Counted from the first letter of the stretch, positions 16,937 to 25,362 are shown. The stretch is DNA of 46,124 nt from Lachnospiraceae bacterium (GCA_011959925.1 BLMD01000396.1:1-46124), one strand, 5' to 3'. The notes: generated by a model not told the origin, from the sequence alone. Numbers and translations are program-made.

Positions 16937-18117
16937 AACAGCATATTTTTTTGGCGTCGCCGCATATGAGCGACGAAGGCTATGAGAAAGAATTTGTAAA
17001 GGAAGCGTTTGATACGAACTGGATCGCGCCTTTAGGGAAAAATGTGACGGAATTTGAAAAAGAAATGACGGAAAAGCTGGGAGCCAAAAGTGCGGTTGCG
17101 CTTTCGGCAGGAACGGCGGCGATTCACATGGCGTTAAAATCGATCGGCGTGGGGCAGGGAGATCTCGTATTCTGTCAGTCTCTGACATTTTCCGCAACGG
17201 CAAATCCCATCACATACGAAAAAGCGGTTCCTGTGTTTATCGACAGCGAAGCGTCTACCTGGAATATGAGTCCTTCGGCGCTTCAAAAGGCGTTTGACAA
17301 ATATGAAAAGCTGGGCAGGCTGCCGAAAGCGGTTATGGCAGTGCATTTATACGGCAACTGCGCGCATATAGAGGAGATTGCAGACATATGTAAGCGGTAC
17401 GGTGTTCCGCTGGTCGAAGACGCTGCGGAGAGCCTTGGCAGCACATATCAGGGGAAATATACGGGAACGTTCGGCGACTATGGGATTATCAGCTTTAACG
17501 GAAACAAAATCATCACGACTTCCGGGGGAGGAATGCTCCTGGTTCAGACAGAGGACGCCGAAGAACGGGCAAAAAAAGTCCTGTTCTGGTCTACACAGGC
17601 AAGAGATGCGGCGCGCTGGTATCAGCACAGCGAGATTGGTTATAATTACCGTATGAGCAACGTTGTAGCGGGGATCGGACGCGGTCAGCTGAAAGTTTTG
17701 GACCAGCGGGTGGAGAAGAAACGGTACATTTTTGAATATTATAAAAAACGGCTGGGACATCTGCAGGGGATTACATTTCAGCCGCAGAGCGAGGATACGT
17801 ACAGCAACTGCTGGCTGACGGCGATTCAGCTGTCCGATGACTGTAAAGTCCGGCCGCTTGCGATTATGACTGCGTTGGAGGAAGACGACGTGGAAAGCCG
17901 CCCGATCTGGAAGCCGCTGCACTTGCAGCCGGTATTTGCGGACTGCGATTTTATTTCGGATGTGGAGAATCTGCATATCACGGAAGAGGAGATGGGCGCG
18001 GACAACAGCACTGCCGGAGAAATTTTCCGCCGCGGCGTATGCCTGCCGTCCGATTCTAAAATGACGGATGCGGATCTGGAGCGGATCTGCGGTGTTGTAG
18101 AGAAATTGTGGGAATAG
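16933..18117 (+). CDS. pglE: DegT/DnrJ/EryC1-family aminotransferase (PglE-like)
   Basis: A 394-residue PLP-dependent aminotransferase. The start is ATG 16933, behind GGGAGG, giving MKQHIFLASPHMSDEGYE, the usual PglE-type N-terminus. Motifs: ALSAGTAAIHMALKSIGV, VPLVEDAAESLGSTYQG (PLP-binding Asp), and SFNGNKIITTSGGGML with the internal-aldimine Lys; RPIWKPLHLQPVF is the substrate end. It should aminate UDP-4-keto-6-deoxy-GlcNAc made by PglF. Context supports this over the WbpE-like paralogue at 33.0 kb. It is cut off from pglF by the DUF3990 module and followed after four bases by an ATPase gene fragment, so recombination has occurred on both sides. Confidence 0.85.
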   Translation: MKQHIFLASPHMSDEGYEKEFVKEAFDTNWIAPLGKNVTEFEKEMTEKLGAKSAVALSAGTAAIHMALKSIGVGQGDLVFCQSLTFSATANPITYEKAVPVFIDSEASTWNMSPSALQKAFDKYEKLGRLPKAVMAVHLYGNCAHIEEIADICKRYGVPLVEDAAESLGSTYQGKYTGTFGDYGIISFNGNKIITTSGGGMLLVQTEDAEERAKKVLFWSTQARDAARWYQHSEIGYNYRMSNVVAGIGRGQLKVLDQRVEKKRYIFEYYKKRLGHLQGITFQPQSEDTYSNCWLTAIQLSDDCKVRPLAIMTALEEDDVESRPIWKPLHLQPVFADCDFISDVENLHITEEEMGADNSTAGEIFRRGVCLPSDSKMTDADLERICGVVEKLWE

Positions 18118-18121
18118 AGGT

Positions 18122-18388
18122 TTGTGGAAAGCCGATCCGGACTGGAATTTGAAGTTGGCGGAGATTTTGATTTTACTCAAAATAAAAATGAATATCCGCA
18201 TTATTTTAAGTTCCCACAGCCCTTATTTTATGCGGGCGTTAGAAGTGAAAATGGCAGACTATGGGATCTTAGGCTGCGGAACGTTTTATTTAATGGTAGA
18301 ACGAAACCAGGGATTTGCGGCAAAAGATGTGACGGCGCATACGGAAGAGATATACAGGCAGCTGTATCAGCCGCTGGAATTACTGTAG
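18122..18388 (+). pseudogene. C-terminal remnant of an AAA-family (OLD/RecF-like) ATPase
   Basis: Only about 88 codons remain. DPDWNLKLAEILILL, then IRIILSSHSPYFMRALEV and the tail DVTAHTEEIYRQLYQPLELL, match the part of these ATPases that follows Walker B: a helix, the SHSP switch region and the C-terminal helix. Walker A, the signature and Walker B itself are absent. The homology begins within a few bases of the aminotransferase stop codon, so the 5' part was lost at a recombination junction. TTG 18122 has no convincing ribosome site. Such ATPases often belong to two-gene defence-like or mobile cassettes, which fits the neighbouring genes. The remnant is probably not functional. Confidence 0.65.
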
Positions 18389-18395
18389 GTGAATT

Positions 18396-18773
18396 ATGAG
18401 TTTGCAAAAGATGGATCCGAAATTGCTGTCAGATTATAAAAAGTCATTAAAAGAATGTTCCGAAAGTGATTCCGGAGAACCGGTTACGCTCTCGGAACTG
18501 CCGGCATATCGGTTTGATGATATCAGTGCTTTTGAGGCAGAGAGAATCAGTTATTTTTTGATCTATAATGACAAAGCGGTACAGAAGCCGGAAAAGCCGT
18601 CGGAATCTTTTCGTGAACTGAAACGAAAGCTGAAAGGTTTTGCGGAAAAAACCGATACATATCCTGTGTTGGGAAATATGGAAGCATATCAAAATACGTT
18701 TTATAAAAGAGTGTATACGATAGATGTTTTAGATTTTGAACAAGAATTTCTGGGGAAAATATATGGATCGTAA
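18396..18773 (+). CDS. Hypothetical protein, possible partner of the truncated ATPase
   Basis: A 125-residue soluble, charged protein with no recognised family. It starts at ATG 18396 behind TAGGTGAAT, 7 bases after the ATPase remnant, so it was probably its downstream partner gene. Features: a Lys/Glu-rich N-terminus, FDDISAFEAERISYFLIYNDK, then KPSESFRELKRKLKGFAEK. No membrane segment, cysteine motif or catalytic pattern is visible. The 3' end overlaps the next gene by 11 bases. If the ATPase partner is dead, this gene may be an orphan. Confidence 0.5.
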   Translation: MSLQKMDPKLLSDYKKSLKECSESDSGEPVTLSELPAYRFDDISAFEAERISYFLIYNDKAVQKPEKPSESFRELKRKLKGFAEKTDTYPVLGNMEAYQNTFYKRVYTIDVLDFEQEFLGKIYGS

Positions 18774-20487
18774 AAGCAATGAGTTTTATCGTAAGTTAAA
18801 GCCGGTAGTTGCCATCGGGGCGCAGAATTTTAAAAGTATCAGAGAAAGCGGTGCATTCTATATTGATAAAACAAGCTTTATCAAAGAATGGTGGGAGAAT
18901 CAGGATGTGGTTACCTTGATTATACGCCCCCGCCGGTTTGGAAAAACATTGAATATGAGCATGACGGAGCATTTCTTTTCCAATCAATACGCAGGCTGTG
19001 CAGATTTGTTTGAGGGATTGACGATTTGGAAGGATGCCGCTTATCGAAGCCTGCAGGGGAGTTATCCCGTTCTTTTTGTCAGTTTTGCAGGGATTAAGAG
19101 TGATTCTTATGAAACGGCCAGGGAAGGAATCATTCAGATCATCATTGATTTGTATGCAAAATATAGATTTCTGTTACAGGGGGATTCTTTAAATGTGCAG
19201 GAGAAAGACTATTTTAATTATATAGAGCCCGGTATGTCGGATGCAGTTGCTGTAATGTCCCTGCACAGATTGACGCTCTGTATGACTCGTTATTATGGGA
19301 AAAAGGTGATTTTGCTTCTGGATGAATATGATACGCCTTTGCAGGAGGCATATGTAAACGGATATTGGGAAAAATTAACGATATTCATACGAAGTTTATT
19401 TCATTGTACGTTTAAGACAAATCCATATATGGAACGCGGTTTGCTGACAGGGATTACAAGGATCGGTAAGGAATCTATTTTTTCCGATTTGAATAATCTT
19501 GAAGTTGTGACTACGACCTCGGATAAATATGTCTCGTCATTTGGATTTACAGAAGAAGAAGTAAAAACGGCGCTGGAATTATTTGATATGACGGAAAAGC
19601 TGGAGAAAGTAAAATTTTGGTATGACGGATTCCGGTTTGGAAATAAAATAGACCTGTACAATCCGTGGTCTATTACAAAATATCTTGACAGAAAAAGATG
19701 TGAGCCTTACTGGGTAAATACCAGTTCAAATAATCTGATTCGTATTCTGATCCAAAGAGGATCTCCGGAAATTAAAGTGGCTTTTGAAGATCTTCTTATG
19801 GGCAGGCAGATTGTTTCAGCATTGGATGAAGAGATTGTATTTGATCAGTTAGAGGAGAGCGACGCTGCGATTTGGAGTTTTCTCTTGGCGTCCGGTTACT
19901 TAAAAGCAGATCGTGTGTTAGAGACGGAGGAAGAAGGAGAAACACAATATTGTTTATCGCTGACAAACCTGGAAGTGAAAAAAGAATTTCGGAAAATGGT
20001 ACGGCAGTGGTTTCAGAATCCATCCGCCCGGTATCATGACTTTATCAAGGCATTGCTGGCAGGTGATGTTGATTATATGAACGAATATATGAACCGTATC
20101 GCCCTGCAGACGTTCAGCAGTTTTGATACGGGAAAACATCCGTCTGGCAGATCGGAGCCAGAGCGTTTCTATCATGGTTTTGTACTTGGCTTGATTGTTG
20201 ACCTTGCAGACCGATATAAGATTACGTCAAACCGCGAAAGCGGATTCGGACGGTATGATGTGGTGATGGAGCCGCTGCAGAGCGGTTTGGATGCGTTTGT
20301 GATGGAGTTTAAGGTGTTTCACCCCGAAAGGGAAAAAGATCTGCATGAGACGGTGAAACATGCCTTACAGCAGATTGCTGAAAAAGAGTATGACGCAGAT
20401 TTGATTGCCGGAGGAATACAAAAAGGTCATATCCGCCATTATGCGATTGCTTTTGAAGGAAAACACATATTGGTGGGCTCTGCTTAA
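18763..20487 (+). CDS. AAA-ATPase-like protein with C-terminal PD-(D/E)XK nuclease domain
   Basis: A 574-residue protein. ATG 18763 (MDRKSNEFYRKLKPV) is chosen because CTGGGGAAA precedes it and the sequence then matches the family start. FYIDKTSFIKEWW and IRPRRFGKTLNMSM form the divergent P-loop of the AAA-ATPase_like family (PF09820 type), VILLLDEYDTPLQEAY is Walker B, and LTGITRIGKESIFSDLNN is a further family block. The C-terminal region (about residues 480-560) has GFGRYDVVM followed by DAFVMEFKV, the D...ExK core of the PDDEXK_9 domain. Such genes are abundant, often multicopy, in gut Firmicutes and Bacteroidetes, and their role is unknown; a mobile or defence-related origin is suspected. 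It appears intact and splits pglE from pglC. Confidence 0.82.
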   Translation: MDRKSNEFYRKLKPVVAIGAQNFKSIRESGAFYIDKTSFIKEWWENQDVVTLIIRPRRFGKTLNMSMTEHFFSNQYAGCADLFEGLTIWKDAAYRSLQGSYPVLFVSFAGIKSDSYETAREGIIQIIIDLYAKYRFLLQGDSLNVQEKDYFNYIEPGMSDAVAVMSLHRLTLCMTRYYGKKVILLLDEYDTPLQEAYVNGYWEKLTIFIRSLFHCTFKTNPYMERGLLTGITRIGKESIFSDLNNLEVVTTTSDKYVSSFGFTEEEVKTALELFDMTEKLEKVKFWYDGFRFGNKIDLYNPWSITKYLDRKRCEPYWVNTSSNNLIRILIQRGSPEIKVAFEDLLMGRQIVSALDEEIVFDQLEESDAAIWSFLLASGYLKADRVLETEEEGETQYCLSLTNLEVKKEFRKMVRQWFQNPSARYHDFIKALLAGDVDYMNEYMNRIALQTFSSFDTGKHPSGRSEPERFYHGFVLGLIVDLADRYKITSNRESGFGRYDVVMEPLQSGLDAFVMEFKVFHPEREKDLHETVKHALQQIAEKEYDADLIAGGIQKGHIRHYAIAFEGKHILVGSA

Positions 20488-20517
20488 AATATAAGAATAA
20501 ATATTCCGGGGGAATGT

Positions 20518-21144
20518 ATGGATCAGAAAAAAAATCGAATATATCAGAAGTATATCAAACGAATTTTGGATTTTGTCCTTTCCTTTACAGCATTTGTGGT
20601 TTTAAGCCCGGTTTTGCTGGTTACGGCGGCGCTGGTGAGAGTCAAGCTGGGAAAGCCTGTGATTTTTCGGCAGGAGAGGCCGGGGAAGGATGAAAAGATT
20701 TTTAAATTGTATAAATTTCGGACCATGACGGATGAGAGGGACGAAAACGGCCAGCTGCTTCCGGATGACGTGCGGCTGACAAAGTTTGGTAAAACGCTGC
20801 GCAGTACGAGCCTGGATGAGCTGCCGGAGCTTTGGAATATTGTGAAAGGCGATATGAGTATTGTGGGACCGCGGCCGCTTTTGGTCCGCTATCTGCCTTT
20901 GTATAATGCAACACAGAAGCACAGGCATGACGTGCGTCCGGGATTTACCGGACTGGCGCAGGTGCACGGCAGAAACAGTATTTCCTGGGAAGAAAAGTTT
21001 GACTGGGATATTCGGTATGTGAATCATGTCACGTTTTTTACGGATGTGAAAATTATTCTGGATACGGTCCGGACCGTTTTAAAACGGGAAGGAATCAGCA
21101 GCGATACTTCGGTAACAATGGAAGAATTTCGGGGGAATTCATAA
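20518..21144 (+). CDS. pglC: Phosphoglycosyl transferase, PglC type
   Basis: A 208-residue monotopic enzyme that should move a phospho-sugar, by context UDP-diacetylbacillosamine, to undecaprenyl phosphate. A re-entrant helix (YIKRILDFVLSFTAFVVLSP) is followed by FRQERPGKDEKIFKLYKFR, the catalytic Asp-Glu pair in TSLDELPELWNIVKGDM, and IVGPRPLLVRYLPLY. It ends with RPGFTGLAQVHGRNSISWEEK, which is the PglC/WecB-like form. It lacks the four N-terminal helices of the enzyme at 2237. The start follows CCGGGGGAATGT and the stop overlaps the next start (TAATG). No other initiating transferase is seen in the 21.9-37.6 kb block, so this enzyme probably starts that repeat unit too (inference). Confidence 0.88.
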   Translation: MDQKKNRIYQKYIKRILDFVLSFTAFVVLSPVLLVTAALVRVKLGKPVIFRQERPGKDEKIFKLYKFRTMTDERDENGQLLPDDVRLTKFGKTLRSTSLDELPELWNIVKGDMSIVGPRPLLVRYLPLYNATQKHRHDVRPGFTGLAQVHGRNSISWEEKFDWDIRYVNHVTFFTDVKIILDTVRTVLKREGISSDTSVTMEEFRGNS

Positions 21145-21767
21145 TGGAACATGTGATACTTATGGGCGCGAGCGGGCATGCGAAAGTAGTGATTGATATT
21201 TTGCATGAGATGAGCCGCAGGGAAGGAATAGAATACAACATTGAATTGCTGGATGATGATGCATCGCTGCAGGGCACAAAGATCATGGGACATAAGGTGG
21301 TTGGCAAGATCAGCGACTGCGTGAACTATCCCAAGAGCAGGTTTTTGATTTCGATTGGAAATAATAAGATTCGGGAGACTTTGGCGAAAAGATACCGACT
21401 GAACTATATGACGGCAGTACATCTGTCTGCAAGCATCGGTACGGATGTCGTGATCGGCGAAGGGACGGTAGTGATGGCGGGAGCGGTGATCAACTGCGGG
21501 ACAAAAATCAGAACGCATTGCATTATCAATACGGGCGCAACGCTAGATCACGATAACAAAATCAGTGATTTTGTGCATATTTCTCCAGGGGTACATCTTG
21601 CCGGAGCTGTTTCAGTGGGTGAAAAGTCCTGGATGGGTGTTGGAAGCTGCTGTGTGAACAATATTTCGGTTGGGGCAGAAATTGTTGTTGGAGCGGGAAG
21701 CGTTGTAGTGAAGGATCTTTTGGAAAGCGGCACGTATGTTGGAATCCCGGCGAAAAAAATTAAGTAG
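21144..21767 (+). CDS. pglD: UDP-4-amino-sugar N-acetyltransferase (PglD/NeuD family)
   Basis: A 207-residue left-handed beta-helix acetyltransferase. The N-terminal UDP-sugar-binding part begins VILMGASGHAKVVIDIL, the standard PglD/NeuD start. Hexapeptide repeats run from about residue 95 (IGTDVVIGEGTVVMAGAVI), with the catalytic-type His in TGATLDHDNKI and the PglD-like end VVVKDLLESGTYVGIPAKKIK. It should acetylate the 4-amino group formed by PglE, giving UDP-N,N'-diacetylbacillosamine. It overlaps pglC by one base, so the two are coupled. Confidence 0.88.
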   Translation: MEHVILMGASGHAKVVIDILHEMSRREGIEYNIELLDDDASLQGTKIMGHKVVGKISDCVNYPKSRFLISIGNNKIRETLAKRYRLNYMTAVHLSASIGTDVVIGEGTVVMAGAVINCGTKIRTHCIINTGATLDHDNKISDFVHISPGVHLAGAVSVGEKSWMGVGSCCVNNISVGAEIVVGAGSVVVKDLLESGTYVGIPAKKIK

Positions 21768-21778
21768 GATGAGAAGAA

Positions 21779-21877
21779 GTGCTGGTAAACGCCGTGTTTC
21801 ATAAATTATACCGGAAACCGTTTGAAATTCGTATTTATAAAGAAGTTGACAAAATTGCAAAATTTGATTATATTTAG
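21779..21877 (+). other. 32-codon small ORF overlapping a promoter
   Basis: GTG 21779 opens a 32-codon frame (VLVNAVFHKLYRKPFEIRIY, ending KIAKFDYI) 11 bases after pglD, with GATGAGAAG as a possible ribosome site. It ends in TAG inside the region that forms the next promoter. It may be the severed start of a lost gene at the join between the bacillosamine set and the AT-rich block, or simply non-coding. No family recognised. Confidence 0.25.
21846..21874 (+). promoter_or_regulatory. Sigma-A-type promoter of the AT-rich glycan block
   Basis: A perfect TTGACA (21846-21851), a 17-base spacer and TATATT (21869-21874). It lies about 34 bases before the GT4 start at 21908, which has AAGAGGA as ribosome site. 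All following genes to 37632 run the same way with small gaps or overlaps, so this is the likely main promoter of a roughly 15.7 kb transcript. Confidence 0.82.
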
Positions 21878-21907
21878 TCAGATAAAATAGAATAAGAGGA
21901 TTGAAGT

Positions 21908-23167
21908 ATGAAGAAAAACATATGGATATTTAATCATTATGCAACTAATATGTATTATGATAATGGGGGCCGGCATTATTGGTTTGCAAAATATTTAAAA
22001 CGGGAGGGGTATAATCCTGTCATATTTTGTGCAAATGTGTTCCATGGATTTCAAAAAGAAGTAGATACCCATGGTAAAATGTATGTTGAAAAAAACGATA
22101 ATGCGGACTATATACCATTTGTTTTTATCAGGACTCCACAGTATAAAAAAAATGGATTTAGCCGTATCAAAAATATGACATCATTTTACACTGCATTATT
22201 TAAAGTGGCGAAAGAATATTGTAGAAGTCATGATAAGCCGGATTTGATTTTTGCTTCCAGCGTACATCCGCTGACTCTTGTAGCAGGAATTAAACTATCA
22301 AAGAAATTAGGGATCAAATGTATTTGTGAGGTGCGGGATTTATGGCCGGAAAGTTTTGTAGCATATGGGAAATTAAATGAAAAATCATTGTTTGCTTCTA
22401 TTTTATATAAAGGAGAAAATTGGATATATAAAAAAGCAGGTGCCCTGATTTTTACGATGGAAGGTGGAAAAAACTATATTAAGGATAAAAAATGGGATAA
22501 AAAAAGCGGAGGTTCCATTGATTTACAAAAAGTATATTATATAAATAATGGGATAGATTTGCCGGTTGTATTGGAAAATAGAGAAAAAAATCCTTTTGAA
22601 AATGAAAAGTTTGAGAAAATAGAAAATGAAAAGATTATCTATACCGGTTCGATCCGGGAGGTCAATCATGTTGGATTATTATTGGATACAGCTAAATTTC
22701 TAAAAGCTCAGAAATTAACGTTTTGTATATTTGGTGATGGAGATGAACGTGAGAAATTAGAGAAACGAGTTGCCATAGAGAAAATTGACAATGTAGTTTT
22801 TTTTGGAAGAGTCGACAAGAAATATATTCCCGATATTGTTTCTCGTGCTTTGCTCTTAATAGTTTGTCAGCAGGATAAAATGGCGATCGGGAAATACGGA
22901 ACAAGCCAGAATAAAATGTTTGATTATCTTGCGGCTGGAAAAGCAATTATTTCCAATCTTCCTAATAAATACTCAATTATCAATCGATATAATTGTGGGA
23001 TTGAGAGAGACCTGCCTACTGCAGAAATTTTAGCAGAGCAAATAAATGAAATGGTAAGGGACAAAAAACAAATGGAAAAGTGGGGAGAAAATGCTTTTGT
23101 TGCTGCAAAAGAATTCTCATTTGAAAATCACACAAAGAAACTGATAAGAATTATCGAAAACATATAG
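21908..23167 (+). CDS. Family 4 glycosyltransferase (WbuB-like)
   Basis: A 419-residue GT-B enzyme. The N-terminal domain starts IWIFNHYATNMYYDNGGRHYW, the pattern of WbuB-like transferases that use amino-sugar donors. CEVRDLWPESFVAYG is the acceptor-side block. The C-terminal domain has KIIYTGSIREVNHVGLLLD, FCIFGDGDEREKLEK, NVVFFGRVDKKYIPD and the donor-binding NKMFDYLAAGKAIISN. It is the first gene of the AT-rich block. With the GT4 at 27919 it is one of only two transferases in the block, which would give a repeat of about three sugars if PglC supplies the first (inference). Confidence 0.85.
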   Translation: MKKNIWIFNHYATNMYYDNGGRHYWFAKYLKREGYNPVIFCANVFHGFQKEVDTHGKMYVEKNDNADYIPFVFIRTPQYKKNGFSRIKNMTSFYTALFKVAKEYCRSHDKPDLIFASSVHPLTLVAGIKLSKKLGIKCICEVRDLWPESFVAYGKLNEKSLFASILYKGENWIYKKAGALIFTMEGGKNYIKDKKWDKKSGGSIDLQKVYYINNGIDLPVVLENREKNPFENEKFEKIENEKIIYTGSIREVNHVGLLLDTAKFLKAQKLTFCIFGDGDEREKLEKRVAIEKIDNVVFFGRVDKKYIPDIVSRALLLIVCQQDKMAIGKYGTSQNKMFDYLAAGKAIISNLPNKYSIINRYNCGIERDLPTAEILAEQINEMVRDKKQMEKWGENAFVAAKEFSFENHTKKLIRIIENI

Positions 23168-23229
23168 TTGAAATTTATGGGATGATTTCCCGCATAAACA
23201 ATATAAAATAGTGGATTGGAGAACTGAAA

Positions 23230-24546
23230 ATGATGAAAGAAAGATTATTAAAGAAAATCAACGAAAAAGAAGTATGTGTAGGTGTTGTCGGTTTGGGTTA
23301 TGTTGGACTTCCGCTTGCTGTAGAGAAAGCAAAGGCAGGATTTCGGACAATAGGATTTGATGTTCAGACAGAAAAAGTGAATCTTGTAAATGAGGGACAT
23401 AACTATATCGGTGATGTCATTGATGATGATTTGAAAGAACTGGTAGACAAGGGTATGTTATCTGCTACGACGGATTTTGGATTTATCAAAGATGTAGATT
23501 TTGTTGCAATATGTGTTCCGACTCCATTGGACAGGCATCAGCAGCCGGATATTAGTTATGTAAAAAGTTCTACAATAGAAATAGCAAAATATTTAACAAA
23601 AGATACGATGGTCGTTCTGGAATCCACAACCTATCCAGGAACAACAGAAGAACTGATTAAACCGCTTTTAGAAGAAGGATCTGGTTTAAAATGTGGAGTG
23701 GATTTTTACTTGGGATTTTCTCCGGAACGGGTAGATCCAGGAAATGCAGTTTATAAAACAAAAAATACACCTAAAGTAGTAGGGGCGATTGGAAAAGATG
23801 CAACAGAAGTGATTGCTGCAATGTATCGTGCCGTATTGGATGGGGACGTACATGAAGTATCTTCTCCTGCGATAGCTGAAATGGAAAAAATATTGGAAAA
23901 TACGTATCGTAATATTAATATTGGTTTGATTAATGAATTGGCGATACTATGTGATAAAATGAATATTAATTTATGGGAGGTTGTCGATGCTGCTAAGACA
24001 AAGCCATATGGATTTCAGGCATTTTATCCAGGACCTGGGTTAGGAGGACATTGTATCCCGTTAGATCCATACTATTTGTCATGGAAAGCCAGGGAGTATG
24101 GGTTTCATACGTCAATGATAGAAGCCTCTATGATGATTAATGATAAAATGCCGGAATATTGTGTGGAACGTGCCGGAAAAATATTAAATCGTTTCCAGAA
24201 ATCACTGAATGGTTCCAAAGTACTTGTACTTGGCGTTGCATACAAACAAGATATTGACGACTATAGGGAAAGCCCAGCGCTTCATGTAATTGAGGAATTG
24301 GAAAAGACAGGAGCAGAGGTTGATTTTTATGATCCGTTTATTAGTAATTATAAAGCAAATGGAGTAGTAAAAGAAGGCATTCAAGAAATAAATAAGACAG
24401 TGATATCTTCCTATGATTTAGTGATGATAACGACGGCGCATACGACAGTAGATTATACGATGGTTCAAAAGAATGCAAAAGTAATTTTTGACACGAAGAA
24501 TGTGATGAAAAATATAGCAGACAGGGAGAACATTGAAGTTTTATAA
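23230..24546 (+). CDS. wbpA: UDP-N-acetylglucosamine 6-dehydrogenase (WbpA-like)
   Basis: A 438-residue NAD-dependent nucleotide-sugar dehydrogenase. The N-terminal Rossmann motif is GVVGLGYVGLPLAVEKAKAG. AICVPTPLDRHQQPDISYV and LESTTYPGTTEELIKPLL match the WbpA/WecC-type subgroup rather than UDP-glucose dehydrogenase. The catalytic Cys is in PGPGLGGHCIPLDPYYLSW, and VLVLGVAYKQDIDDYRESPA is the C-terminal NDP-binding part. Compare the Ugd-like paralogue at 40574, which has [10 protein letters not shown]. It should make UDP-GlcNAcA, the first step to UDP-2,3-diacetamido-2,3-dideoxy-glucuronic acid. The B, D and E homologues are all nearby. Confidence 0.88.
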   Translation: MMKERLLKKINEKEVCVGVVGLGYVGLPLAVEKAKAGFRTIGFDVQTEKVNLVNEGHNYIGDVIDDDLKELVDKGMLSATTDFGFIKDVDFVAICVPTPLDRHQQPDISYVKSSTIEIAKYLTKDTMVVLESTTYPGTTEELIKPLLEEGSGLKCGVDFYLGFSPERVDPGNAVYKTKNTPKVVGAIGKDATEVIAAMYRAVLDGDVHEVSSPAIAEMEKILENTYRNINIGLINELAILCDKMNINLWEVVDAAKTKPYGFQAFYPGPGLGGHCIPLDPYYLSWKAREYGFHTSMIEASMMINDKMPEYCVERAGKILNRFQKSLNGSKVLVLGVAYKQDIDDYRESPALHVIEELEKTGAEVDFYDPFISNYKANGVVKEGIQEINKTVISSYDLVMITTAHTTVDYTMVQKNAKVIFDTKNVMKNIADRENIEVL

Positions 24547-24581
24547 TTTATATAGGTCGGGAGAAAAACGGAGGTCATATA

Positions 24582-25362
24582 ATGAAGTTTACATTTGATG
24601 CTTATAGACGTCTAATTGATATGGTAATATCGAAAGGGTATACATTTTCTAAGTATTCAAATTATACGAATTATCAAAAACCCTGTATTTTACGTCATGA
24701 TGTGGATTTTGATCTGCAGGTTGCCGAACAGTTTGCAGCTGTGGAAAAAAATATGGGGGGGGAATGTAAGCAGCACATATTTTGTTTTAATTTCCTCGAA
24801 TTTTTATAATATATATTCCAAGGAAAATTATGTTTCTCTTTGCAATATAAGAAGTATGGGGCATGAGGTTGGATTACATTTCGATGAGCAAAAATACAAA
24901 CATGAACTGGAGCAGTATACGGATGATGAAGATAAAATTGAATTCGTAAAAAATGCTATAATCAAAGAAACAGTTTTTTTGTCAGAGATGTCAGGATGTA
25001 AGATTCATACGGTATCTATGCATAGACCTTCAAAATTAATTTTAAGTACAGATTTGAAAATTCCTGGTATTATTAACAGTTATTGCGGGGAGTTTTTTAA
25101 GGAATTTAAATATATTTCAGATTCAAGAATGAATTGGAGAGAAGATGTTGAAAAGATTGTTCAACTAGAAAATGATCGGGCGCTTCATCTTTTGACACAT
25201 CCGATCTGGTATTCCAATGAAGAACGGAGTATGAAAAGGTGTCTGGAAGATTTAATTAAAAATAAGACATTCCGGACATATGAAAGTTTATATGATAATT
25301 TTAGGGATTTAGACGATGTCATCACAAAGGGGGAGATCTTATGCAGGCTTCAGAACTTTTAA
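24582..25362 (+). pseudogene. Polysaccharide deacetylase-like gene, frameshifted at a G8 tract (possibly phase-variable OFF)
   Basis: Two frames make one protein. From ATG 24582 the frame gives ILRHDVDFDLQVAEQF and breaks after the G-run at 24755-24762, ending at 24809. The next frame continues without a gap: NVSSTYFVLISS, IRSMGHEVGLHFDEQKY, HTVSMHRPS, ALHLLTHPIWYSN. With seven G instead of eight, the whole reads as about 259 residues. HDVD and the later His-containing blocks fit a NodB/WbmS-like metal-dependent deacetylase or amidase domain. Genes of this kind occur in O-antigen clusters with diacetamido-uronic acids, where they may trim N-acyl groups. The 3' end overlaps the next gene by 22 bases. 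The frameshift may be real slippage or a homopolymer sequencing error. Confidence 0.75.
24755..24762 (+). repeat. G8 homopolymer inside the deacetylase-like gene
   Basis: Eight consecutive G in an AT-rich gene. Eight breaks the frame and seven restores it exactly, so the tract could act as a slipped-strand ON/OFF switch. Confidence 0.9.

Noticed and set aside
17347-18201. Long minus-strand open frame (284 codons)
   Set aside because: It lies opposite the clear aminotransferase gene, has no ribosome site or family motif, and its length follows from the codon pattern of the real gene.
18124-18399. 91-codon frame overlapping the ATPase remnant
   Set aside because: A shifted reading of the same bases; only the other frame shows the SHSP-region similarity.
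23176-23196. Imperfect inverted repeat (TATGGGA...TCCCGCATA) between the GT4 and wbpA genes
   Set aside because: Stem is short and bulged and no T-run follows, so it is not a convincing terminator.
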